From assembly GCA_915069725.1 (NCBI GenBank), contig CAJZFF010000165.1:1-5362 (forward strand): a stretch of 5,362 bases of DNA, read 5' to 3'. Source of the stretch: an uncultured Actinomyces sp. GTDB taxonomy: Bacteria > Actinomycetota > Actinomycetes > Actinomycetales > Actinomycetaceae. Positions 1-4,967 of the stretch are shown here, in pieces. Position 1 is the stretch's first letter; every line of letters starts with the position of its first letter. The notes below the pieces were generated by a model. The model did no database searches and had not been told where the DNA came from. It worked only from the letters and a program-made list of their open reading frames with translations. Made by a program: the position numbers and the translations under genes.

Positions 1-90
1 GCCGGCCGTGGCCAGGCGCAGCAGCGAACCGGTGGCGGCGGCGCGCGCCTCGGCCTCGGCGGGGATATCGGTGAGGGTGGGGGTGCTCAT
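1..90 (-). CDS. cysN: Sulfate adenylyltransferase large (GTPase) subunit, N-terminal fragment
   Basis: Only the first 30 codons are in the window; the gene runs off the low-coordinate edge. The product would be the GTPase subunit that drives formation of adenosine 5'-phosphosulfate (APS) from ATP and sulfate together with CysD. The visible end, Leu-Leu-Arg-Leu-Ala-Thr-Ala-Gly, is the lead-in to the first GTP-binding loop of CysN (family continuation SVDDGKST), which should begin in the next codons. The ATG overlaps the cysD stop in a TGATG junction. A strong Shine-Dalgarno, AAGGAGG, lies 10 nt upstream (101-107) inside the codons for the Lys-Lys-Glu-Gly tail of CysD, which supports this start. 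Whether a CysC (APS kinase) domain is fused at the far end, as in some actinobacteria, cannot be seen. The identification rests on the short motif plus position after cysD. Confidence 0.88.
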   Translation of the reverse strand, partial: MSTPTLTDIPAEAEARAAATGSLLRLATAG

Positions 91-1100
91 CAGAAGTAGC
101 CCTCCTTCTTGCGGTCCTCCATGGCCGCCTCGCTCAGGCGGTCATCGGCGCGGGTGGCTCCCCGCTCGGTCAGGGTGGAGGCGGCGACCTCCAGGACGAT
201 GTCGTGGTTGGTGGCGGCGTCGGACTCGACGGCGCCCGTGCAGGACATGTCGCCCACGGTGCGGTAGCGCACGGTGCGGGTGACGACCTCCTCGCCGTCG
301 CGCAGCCGGTTGACGCCGCCGGCCGCCAGCCACATCCCGTCACGCAGGAAGACCTCGCGCTCATGGGCGTAGTAGAGGCCGGGCAGGGCGATGTCCTCGC
401 GCTCGATGTAGCGCCACACGTCCAGCTCGGTCCAGTTGCTCAAGGGGAAGACCCGCACGTGCTCACCGGGGCGGTGGCGGGGGTTGAGCAGGTTCCACAG
501 CTCGGGGCGCTGGTTGCGCGGGTCCCACTGGCCGAACTCGTCGCGCAGGGAGACGATGCGCTCCTTGGCCCGGGCCTTCTCCTCGTCGCGGCGTCCGCCG
601 CCGAAGACGCCGTCGAAGCCGCCCTCCTCGATGGCGTCGAGAAGCGGAATCGTCTGGAGCGGGTTGCGGGTGCCGTCGGTGCGCTCGCGCAGACGGCCGT
701 CGTCGATGTAGTCCTGGACGCGGGCCACCACGAGCCGCAGTCCGAGGTCCTCGACCGTCCGGTCGCGGTAGGCCAGCACCTCGGGGAAGTTGTGACCGGT
801 GTCCACGTGCAGGACGGGGAAGGGGATCGGAGCGGGCCAGAAGGCCTTGCGCGCCAGGTGCAGCATGACCACGGAGTCCTTGCCCCCGGAGAACAGCAGC
901 ACGGGGCGGCGGCACTCGGCGGCGATCTCCCGGATGACGAGGATGGCCTCGGCCTCCAGGACATCAAGGATGTCCAGGGCCTCAGTGGTGGCGGGGGCCT
1001 GGGAGAGGTCGGCCAGGCCGGCCGGTTCGAGCTCCGGCGTCTGATGGGGGGCGGAGGAGGGGGCCGGGGCCGGACGGGCGTGGGTCAGGGTGATGCTCAT
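90..1100 (-). CDS. cysD: Sulfate adenylyltransferase subunit 2 (ATP sulfurylase small subunit)
   Basis: This 336-residue protein is the catalytic, PP-loop subunit of ATP sulfurylase (EC 2.7.7.4), which adenylates sulfate to APS in the cytoplasm with CysN. The PP-loop SGGKDS is at residues 71-76, LHVDTGHNFPE follows at about 97-107, and the family segments GGGRRDEEKARAKER (about 167-181), SNWTELDVW (221-229) and RTVGDMSCTG (280-289) are intact. The C-terminus DRLSEAAMEDRKKEGYF is the typical CysD tail. About 40 Ala/Pro-rich residues precede the conserved core, making it somewhat longer than the roughly 300 residues usual for the family. The start forms an ATGA overlap with the cysH stop and has only a weak purine stretch upstream, so translation probably depends on coupling to cysH. 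The same frame stays open upstream to about 1706, but that part is antisense-free overlap with cysH and is not coding. Confidence 0.96.
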   Translation of the reverse strand: MSITLTHARPAPAPSSAPHQTPELEPAGLADLSQAPATTEALDILDVLEAEAILVIREIAAECRRPVLLFSGGKDSVVMLHLARKAFWPAPIPFPVLHVDTGHNFPEVLAYRDRTVEDLGLRLVVARVQDYIDDGRLRERTDGTRNPLQTIPLLDAIEEGGFDGVFGGGRRDEEKARAKERIVSLRDEFGQWDPRNQRPELWNLLNPRHRPGEHVRVFPLSNWTELDVWRYIEREDIALPGLYYAHEREVFLRDGMWLAAGGVNRLRDGEEVVTRTVRYRTVGDMSCTGAVESDAATNHDIVLEVAASTLTERGATRADDRLSEAAMEDRKKEGYF

Positions 1101-1888
1101 AGGTGGATTCCGCATTCTGTCTTGGTGAATCCGGCCCAGCGGCCGGAACGGGGGTCGTCTCCGGGTTTGACTCGCGCCGTGCACGGGGCGCAGCCGATCG
1201 AGGGGTAGCCGTCGTACAGGAGGGGGTTGATGAGCACGCCGTGCTGGTCGGCGTAGCCGGTCAGCTCCTCCATGCTCCAGGCGGCCAGGGGGTTGATCTT
1301 GACGATCTCGTGGGTGGCGTCCCATCCGATCAGCGGCGTGCGGGTGCGGGTGGGGGCGTCCTCGCGGCGCACCCCGGTGGCCCAGGCCTCGTAGCCGCTC
1401 AGGGCCCGGGCCAGCGGCTCGACCTTGCGCAGACGGCAGCAGGCGGCCGGGTCCCGTGACCACAGATCCGGCCCGTAGCGCTCGTCCTGCTCGGCCAGGC
1501 TCAGCTCGGGAGTCACGTCGACGACGGTGACGTCCATGGTGGCGGCCACGGCGTCGCGGGTGCCCACGGTCTCCGCGAAGTGGTACCCGGTGTCCAGGAA
1601 GAGGACGTCGACGCCGGGCAGGACCCGGGAGACCACGTGCGGCAGGACGGCGTCGGCCATGGAGCAGGCCACGGCGAGCGTGCTGGGGAAGTTCTGGGCC
1701 GCCCACTGGACGACGTCGAGGGCAGGGGCGTTGTCACCGAGCTCGTGCGCGCCGACCTCGGCCAGGGCGCGCAGCTCCTCCTTGGGTCGCAGCGGAGCCC
1801 GGCCTGTGCCCTGTGACTTCGATGCGGTAGGAGCGTGGTGTGGCGGGCCCAGGGGCACCTGGGTGCCCTCAGCGGTTACGGCGCTCAT
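1097..1888 (-). CDS. cysH: Assimilatory adenylyl-sulfate (APS) reductase
   Basis: This 263-residue PAPS-reductase-family protein probably reduces APS to sulfite and AMP with thioredoxin (EC 1.8.4.10). Residues seen: the nucleotide-binding loop VACSMADAVL (73-82), LDTGYHFAET (98-107), GVRREDAPTR (172-181), and the C-terminal KTECGIH with the catalytic Cys259. A Cys-Cys pair (150-151) and a Cys-Ala-Pro-Cys pair (233-236) are the ligands of the [4Fe-4S] cluster that separates APS-using enzymes from the cluster-less PAPS-using type, so APS is inferred as substrate. The sequence is close to what I recall of mycobacterial CysH. The first 35 or so residues are low complexity. The start makes an ATGA overlap with the sir stop and has a strong GAGGAGG Shine-Dalgarno 7 nt upstream (1896-1902), which fixes it. 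It sits between sir and cysD in the operon, consistent with a pathway that skips APS kinase. Confidence 0.95.
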   Translation of the reverse strand: MSAVTAEGTQVPLGPPHHAPTASKSQGTGRAPLRPKEELRALAEVGAHELGDNAPALDVVQWAAQNFPSTLAVACSMADAVLPHVVSRVLPGVDVLFLDTGYHFAETVGTRDAVAATMDVTVVDVTPELSLAEQDERYGPDLWSRDPAACCRLRKVEPLARALSGYEAWATGVRREDAPTRTRTPLIGWDATHEIVKINPLAAWSMEELTGYADQHGVLINPLLYDGYPSIGCAPCTARVKPGDDPRSGRWAGFTKTECGIHL

Positions 1889-3588
1889 TGCAGGGCCTCC
1901 TCATCGGCTCGGTGCGCCCACTGGGCGAAGCTCTCCTCGGGGAGGCGCTGGTCCAGGTAGCGGCGCACCAGGCGCTCGACGTAGTCGGTCAAGCCGGAGG
2001 CGGGGACCTTGAGGCCCCTGACCGTGCGGCCCAGACCGGCCTCGGTGCGTCCGTCGGTGGCCAGGCCGCCGCCCAGGTGCACCTGGAAGCCGGGCATCTG
2101 CTCGCCGTCGACCGTGATGATCTGGCCCTTGAGGCCGATGTCCGCGATCTGGATGCGGGCGCAGGAGTTCGGGCAGCCGTTGACGGTCAGGGTGATGCGC
2201 CGCTCGAGGTCGGTGTCCGCCAGACGCGCGTCGAGCTCGGCCGATACGCGCGCCGCCAGCTTCTTGGTCTCCACGATCGCGAACTTGCAGAACTCCAGCC
2301 CGGTGCAGGCCAGGGTCGAGCGGGTGAAGGCGCCCGGATCGGGATCGAGCCCCAGCTCGCGCAGGCCGGCGACGGCGTCGTCGACCTTCTCGGCAGGCAC
2401 GTCCAGGAGCAGCAGGTTCTGCAACGGGGTGGTGCGCGCCCGGTTGGAGTCGACCCGCTCGGCCAGGTCGGCCAGGCCCAGCAGGACGTCCCCGCTCAAC
2501 CGGCCGACGGGCGGCTTGGCCCCCACCCAGAAGCGGCCGTCCTTCTGCTCGTGGACGCCGATGTGGTCGGAGTCCCCGCTCGGCTCCTCAGGGGCCGGCC
2601 CGTCAGGCAGGGCGCGCCCCAGGTAGTCGTCCTGGAGGACCTGGCGGAACTTCTCCGGCCCCCACTCGACCATGAGGAACTTCAACCGGGCCTTGTTGCG
2701 CAGGCGACGGTAGCCGTAGTCGCGGAAGATGCGGATGACGCCGTACCAGACGTCGAGAACGTCCTCAGGCGTGACGAAGGCTCCCAGCCGCTGGCCCAGA
2801 CGCGGGGCGGTGGACAGGGCCCCGGCCACCCACAGGTCATAGCCGGGACCGAGCTCGGGGTGGTTGACGCCCACGAAGGAGACGTCGTTGATCTCGTGGA
2901 GGATGTCGAGGCTGGGGGAGCCGGTGATGGCCGTCTTGAACTTGCGGGGCAGATTGGCCAGCTCGGGGTCACCCAGGTAGGTGTCCTTGATGGCACGGGC
3001 CAGCGGGGTCGGATCGATGACCTCGTCCTTGGCGATGCCGGCCACCGGGGAGACCAGGAACCCCCGAGGCGTGTCCCCGCAGCCCTCGACCGTGGTCAGC
3101 CCCACCGACTCCAGGCGCCGCCACAGCTCTGGGACATTGTCGATCTCGACCCAGTGGAGCTGGATGTTCTGCCGGTCGGTGATGTCGGCGGTGCCGCGGG
3201 CGAAGTCGTTGGAGACCGAGCCGAGCACCCGCAGCTGCTCGCGGCTCAGGCTCCCACCGTCCAAGCGCACCCGCTGCATGAAGTAGCGGTCGGAGAGCTC
3301 GGAGGCGTCCAGCTGGGCGGTGCGGCCGCCGTCGATCCCCTGCTTGCGCTGGGTGTACAGACCCCACCAGCGGAAACGGCCGTTGAGGTCGTCGGGTGCG
3401 ATGGTCTCGTAGCCGCCGGGGCCGTAGATGTGCATGATCCGGTCGCGCACCGCCAGCGGGTCCCCGTCCTGCTTGAAGGCCTCGTTGTCATTGAGCGGCT
3501 TGCGCCCGTCGAGGGCCCACTGGCCGTTGGAGCGGGCCTTGCGCGGCGGGCGCAGGGTGCGGGCGGGTGGCGTGACGGTGGTGGTCAT
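1885..3588 (-). CDS. sir: Ferredoxin-dependent sulfite reductase (siroheme, [4Fe-4S])
   Basis: This 567-residue protein is a nitrite/sulfite reductase of the actinobacterial SirA/NirA type (EC 1.8.7.1), which reduces sulfite to sulfide with six electrons from ferredoxin. The start of the core, NGQWALDGRKPLN (21-33), FRWWGLYTQR (72-81) and DRQNIQLHW (138-146) follow the family order. The siroheme-cluster cysteines are CTGLEFC (428, 434) and CPNSC (472, 476). Tyr78 and Cys170 align with Tyr69 and Cys161, which are covalently linked in the Mycobacterium tuberculosis enzyme; the alignment is by eye. The length fits the family (about 555-565 residues). The ATG at 3588 was chosen because a GGAGGAG Shine-Dalgarno lies immediately upstream and the N-terminus MTTT resembles mycobacterial SirA; the frame continues upstream to a TTG at 3702 but without homology-like sequence. 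It is the first structural gene of the sir-cysH-cysD-cysN operon and its start site lies in a predicted regulatory hairpin. No ferredoxin or reductase gene is in the window. Confidence 0.95.
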   Translation of the reverse strand: MTTTVTPPARTLRPPRKARSNGQWALDGRKPLNDNEAFKQDGDPLAVRDRIMHIYGPGGYETIAPDDLNGRFRWWGLYTQRKQGIDGGRTAQLDASELSDRYFMQRVRLDGGSLSREQLRVLGSVSNDFARGTADITDRQNIQLHWVEIDNVPELWRRLESVGLTTVEGCGDTPRGFLVSPVAGIAKDEVIDPTPLARAIKDTYLGDPELANLPRKFKTAITGSPSLDILHEINDVSFVGVNHPELGPGYDLWVAGALSTAPRLGQRLGAFVTPEDVLDVWYGVIRIFRDYGYRRLRNKARLKFLMVEWGPEKFRQVLQDDYLGRALPDGPAPEEPSGDSDHIGVHEQKDGRFWVGAKPPVGRLSGDVLLGLADLAERVDSNRARTTPLQNLLLLDVPAEKVDDAVAGLRELGLDPDPGAFTRSTLACTGLEFCKFAIVETKKLAARVSAELDARLADTDLERRITLTVNGCPNSCARIQIADIGLKGQIITVDGEQMPGFQVHLGGGLATDGRTEAGLGRTVRGLKVPASGLTDYVERLVRRYLDQRLPEESFAQWAHRADEEALQ

Positions 3589-3589
3589 T

Positions 3590-3630
3590 GCTCCTCCATG
3601 ACGGTGGCGTGTCATTGGCGTATGAGGAGC
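3590..3630 (-). promoter_or_regulatory. Hairpin sequestering the sir Shine-Dalgarno
   Basis: On the RNA strand GCUCCUC (3624-3630) is perfectly complementary to GAGGAGC (3590-3596), which contains most of the sir Shine-Dalgarno two bases before the ATG. Inside the loop AUGAC (3612-3616 region) can pair with GUCAU just ahead of the Shine-Dalgarno, with an eight-base gap on the 5' side and a single base on the 3' side, extending the structure. A closed form would hide the ribosome binding site; this is the natural output element of the leader. The pairing is seen directly; the regulatory role is inferred. Confidence 0.5.
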
Positions 3631-3659
3631 GTCCGGGGTCGGCCTGGTGTGCAGCTGCG

Positions 3660-3677
3660 TGCAGAGCCTGCAGAGCC
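3660..3677 (-). repeat. Tandem duplication of GGCTCTGCA in the sir leader
   Basis: Two perfect head-to-tail copies of the 9-mer GGCTCTGCA (3669-3677 and 3660-3668) lie between the leader peptide and sir, followed by the palindrome GCAGCTGC (3651-3658). In the frame of sir, which is open here, the repeat reads Arg-Leu-Cys-Arg-Leu-Cys. No credible start codon precedes it, so I do not call a gene. It may simply be slippage within the loop closed by helix B. Confidence 0.7.
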
Positions 3678-3710
3678 GTTCGGTTGGCGTCAGCCGTCTC
3701 AACGGGGCCT

Positions 3711-3733
3711 TCCGGACGCTTCATTGCGCCGGA
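3711..3733 (-). promoter_or_regulatory. Leader hairpin competing with a downstream pairing
   Basis: UCCGGCGC (3726-3733) pairs with GCGUCCGGA (3711-3719) as an 8-bp stem with one bulged U and a six-base loop AAUGAA. The same 3' strand (3712-3720, AGCGUCCGG) is also perfectly complementary over 9 bases to CCGGACGCU at 3628-3636, so the two helices are mutually exclusive. This is the layout of a two-state RNA switch. Confidence 0.5.
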
Positions 3734-3776
3734 TACCTCGTTGCGGGGGTGAAGTCCCCGTGGTGTCAGGCGCTGG

Positions 3777-3863
3777 TCAGGCCCGACAACACATGACCGC
3801 ATGGGCACGCAGAAGATCAGCGGGATAGGTACCGCTGAAGAGTGCTGCGTGAGAGAAGGTCAT
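3777..3863 (-). CDS. Cysteine-codon leader peptide (28 residues), putative attenuator of the sir operon
   Basis: A 28-codon ATG-to-TGA frame lies 188 nt upstream of sir. Its C-terminal part reads PADLLRAHAVMCCRA-stop, with two consecutive TGT cysteine codons (3786-3791) three codons before the stop. The Asp-Leu-Leu-Arg...Cys-Arg pattern resembles, from memory, the short leader peptides found upstream of sulfur genes in Streptomyces and relatives. Leaderless small frames with cysteine runs are established cysteine-responsive attenuators in mycobacteria. The ATG lies 7 nt after a TAATGT -10-like hexamer, so the transcript may begin at the ATG itself; no Shine-Dalgarno precedes it. An alternative in-frame ATG at 3881 would give 34 residues with a weak AGG ahead, but it lies upstream of the proposed -10. 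The proposed role is to sense Cys-tRNA by ribosome stalling; the peptide itself probably has no function. No expression evidence is available, so the call is inference from motif plus position. Confidence 0.68.
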   Translation of the reverse strand: MTFSHAALFSGTYPADLLRAHAVMCCRA

Positions 3864-3882
3864 GGCCGAAACATTAACCATG
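3861..3882. promoter_or_regulatory. Inverted repeat CATGG-N12-CCATG over the -10 and start of the sir operon
   Basis: Perfect 5-bp arms (3861-3865 and 3878-3882) flank a 12-bp AT-rich spacer that contains the candidate -10 hexamer. Position and symmetry would suit a dimeric repressor, but the arms are short and each contains an in-frame ATG, so chance is a real alternative. It does not match the TAGAC-N6-GTCTA operator of corynebacterial McbR. Confidence 0.25.
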
Positions 3883-3899
3883 CTTTTACCTGGCGACAA
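3871..3899 (-). promoter_or_regulatory. Candidate promoter of the sir-cysH-cysD-cysN operon (leaderless)
   Basis: On the minus strand a -35-like TTGTCG (3894-3899; four of six matches to TTGACA) and a -10-like TAATGT (3871-3876; fits the actinobacterial TANNNT) are separated by exactly 17 bp. Seven bases separate the -10 from the ATG at 3863, the spacing expected if transcription starts at that ATG. The region is clearly AT-richer than its surroundings. The -10 match to TATAAT is poor in the middle positions, so the call rests mainly on spacing and on the coincidence with the leader peptide start. Confidence 0.5.
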
Positions 3900-3967
3900 G
3901 CAGGAATGATCTGTGCTTCGAGTCACGGCAGGGGTGCTGGGGTGAACTTTAACCCGTCAGGACGCGG

Positions 3968-3994
3968 AAAAAGATCGTGCTGCCGCACTCGGCA
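3968..3994 (-). terminator. Weak candidate terminator downstream of proC
   Basis: On the minus strand a TGCCG-AGTG-CGGCA hairpin (3981-3994) is followed, after eight bases, by a run of five T (3968-3972). It lies 60-87 bp past the proC stop and upstream of the sir promoter, which is the right place for a terminator separating the two units. The short stem and the gap before the T run make it weak. Confidence 0.3.
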
Positions 3995-4054
3995 CCGGTG
4001 GTGGCGTGCGACAGCGGATAGGTGGGATATGGGACCTTGGGCCCGGGGCTGCGA

Positions 4055-4879
4055 TCAGGCGCCCAGCTCGCGGTCCCTCTCGGTGATGGCCTCGAAGGCG
4101 CGCACGACGGCGTCGGAGAAACCGGCCCGCTCCAGGGCCACCATGCCCGCCACTGTTGTCCCGCCGGGGGAGCAGACCGCGTCAATGAGGTCGGCCGGGG
4201 TACGGCCGTGACCTCCCTCGGCGGTGCGCTGAGCCTCGGTCTGCACGGTGCGGGCGGTCCCCAGCACCGCCTGCGCCACGATCTGGACGGCCTGGGCCTT
4301 GGGGATGCCGCCCATGACGCCGGCGCGCGCCAGGGCGTCGATGAAGGCGCACACCAGGGCGGGGGAGGAGCCCGCCAGGCCGATGAAGGAGGAGAAGTCC
4401 TTCTCCTCCAGGATCGCGGTGCGACCGATGGTCTCCATGAGGGTGCGCACCGTCTCCAGGTCCTGGGTGCTCGCACTGCTGCCCGGTGTCAGCGCCGTCA
4501 TCGACTCACCCACAGAGGCGGCCATGTTCGGCATGGTGCGCACCACCCGGGTACCGCCCGGCAGCATCGACTCCAGGCGCTCCACGGGCACGCCGGCCGC
4601 GATGGAGACCACCAGGGGGCGGCTGGCGGCGATGGCCTCCGACAGCCGGGGCAGGACATCGGGGATGACGTGGGGCTTGAGGCCCACGATGAGGACGTCG
4701 CTGCGTGAGACCAGCTCGGCGGCGTCGGGCACGTGGACGGCCCCGACCTGCCCTGCCAGGCGCTCGGCAGAGCCGTGCTTACTGGTCAGCAGCAGGTGCC
4801 CGGCCGGTGTTCCCGCAGCCACAGCCCCTCGCACAATGGCGCTGACCATGTTGCCGGCGCCGATGAACCCGATACGCAT
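4055..4879 (-). CDS. proC: Pyrroline-5-carboxylate reductase
   Basis: This 274-residue cytoplasmic enzyme catalyses the last step of proline synthesis, NAD(P)H-dependent reduction of 1-pyrroline-5-carboxylate to proline (EC 1.5.1.2). The N-terminal Rossmann motif is IGFIGAGNM (3-11). GLKPH (66-70) and RTMPNMAASVGESMTAL (114-130) follow. The family signature in the C-terminal dimerisation domain is present as GLAGSSPALVCAFIDALARAG (168-188, shown as GLAGSSPA...DALARAG) and SPGGTTVAGM (237-246). Length matches the family (about 260-280). The start is supported by an AGGAGG Shine-Dalgarno five bases upstream (4885-4890). It begins 88 bp after the stop of the upstream transporter gene on the same strand; no clear terminator lies in that gap, so co-transcription is possible. 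Nothing in the sequence connects it functionally to the sulfur operon beyond being adjacent. Confidence 0.96.
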   Translation of the reverse strand: MRIGFIGAGNMVSAIVRGAVAAGTPAGHLLLTSKHGSAERLAGQVGAVHVPDAAELVSRSDVLIVGLKPHVIPDVLPRLSEAIAASRPLVVSIAAGVPVERLESMLPGGTRVVRTMPNMAASVGESMTALTPGSSASTQDLETVRTLMETIGRTAILEEKDFSSFIGLAGSSPALVCAFIDALARAGVMGGIPKAQAVQIVAQAVLGTARTVQTEAQRTAEGGHGRTPADLIDAVCSPGGTTVAGMVALERAGFSDAVVRAFEAITERDRELGA

Positions 4880-4967
4880 GAAGGCCTCCTGCTCGTGAGC
4901 GACATGAGGCCATCACCGTACCGCGGTGGCGCGCCAGGCGGTGCGACTTCCGGGGTGCCGGTGGCCG

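Larger units (their letters stand above)
3589..3776 (-). promoter_or_regulatory. Structured 5' leader of the sir operon (predicted translational attenuator)
   Basis: This 188-nt stretch between the leader-peptide stop and the sir start holds several complementary segments. Helix A: 3726-3733 with 3711-3719. Helix B: 3712-3720 with 3628-3636. Helix C: 3624-3630 with 3590-3596, covering the sir Shine-Dalgarno. Helix D joins 3778-3787 (last Cys codon to the stop) with 3638-3646. A and B use the same strand and exclude each other; B and C overlap by three bases; B and D cross, so together they would need a pseudoknot. There is also a small CGGGG/CCCCG hairpin at 3744-3760. No run of four or more U occurs on the RNA strand here, so an intrinsic terminator is unlikely and control of sir translation is more plausible. 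I see no match to SAM or cobalamin riboswitch cores. Pairings were found by eye; stability was not computed. Confidence 0.5.

Noticed and set aside
1101..1706. Upstream extension of the cysD frame, giving a 538-residue reading frame
   Set aside because: The extension lies inside cysH in another frame, is Arg/Gly/Pro-rich shadow sequence, and the ATGA overlap marks the real start at 1100.
3589..3702. TTG start 38 codons upstream of the chosen sir start
   Set aside because: The added residues do not resemble family N-termini, no Shine-Dalgarno serves the TTG, and GGAGGAG directly precedes the ATG at 3588.
3488..3808. Minus-strand 106-codon frame crossing the leader and the sir start
   Set aside because: It overlaps sir in another frame, has no recognised domain, and its composition is that of shadow sequence.
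1840..3828. Long plus-strand open frame of 662 codons opposite sir
   Set aside because: It is the antisense shadow of a high-GC gene: Gly/Val/Ala/Gln-rich with no recognisable motif, while the minus strand encodes a clear sulfite reductase.
3589..3863. SAM, cobalamin or T-box riboswitch in the sir leader
   Set aside because: None of the conserved cores (SAM-I aptamer junctions, B12 box, T-box motif) could be found by eye; the leader peptide with competing helices explains the region better. A covariance-model search would be decisive.
3801..4211. Plus-strand 136-codon frame over the intergenic region and the proC 3' end
   Set aside because: No family features, no ribosome site of note, and it runs antisense into proC.
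4022..4898. Plus-strand frames opposite proC (216 and 228 codons)
   Set aside because: They are shadows of proC, whose Rossmann and P5CR signature motifs are intact on the minus strand.
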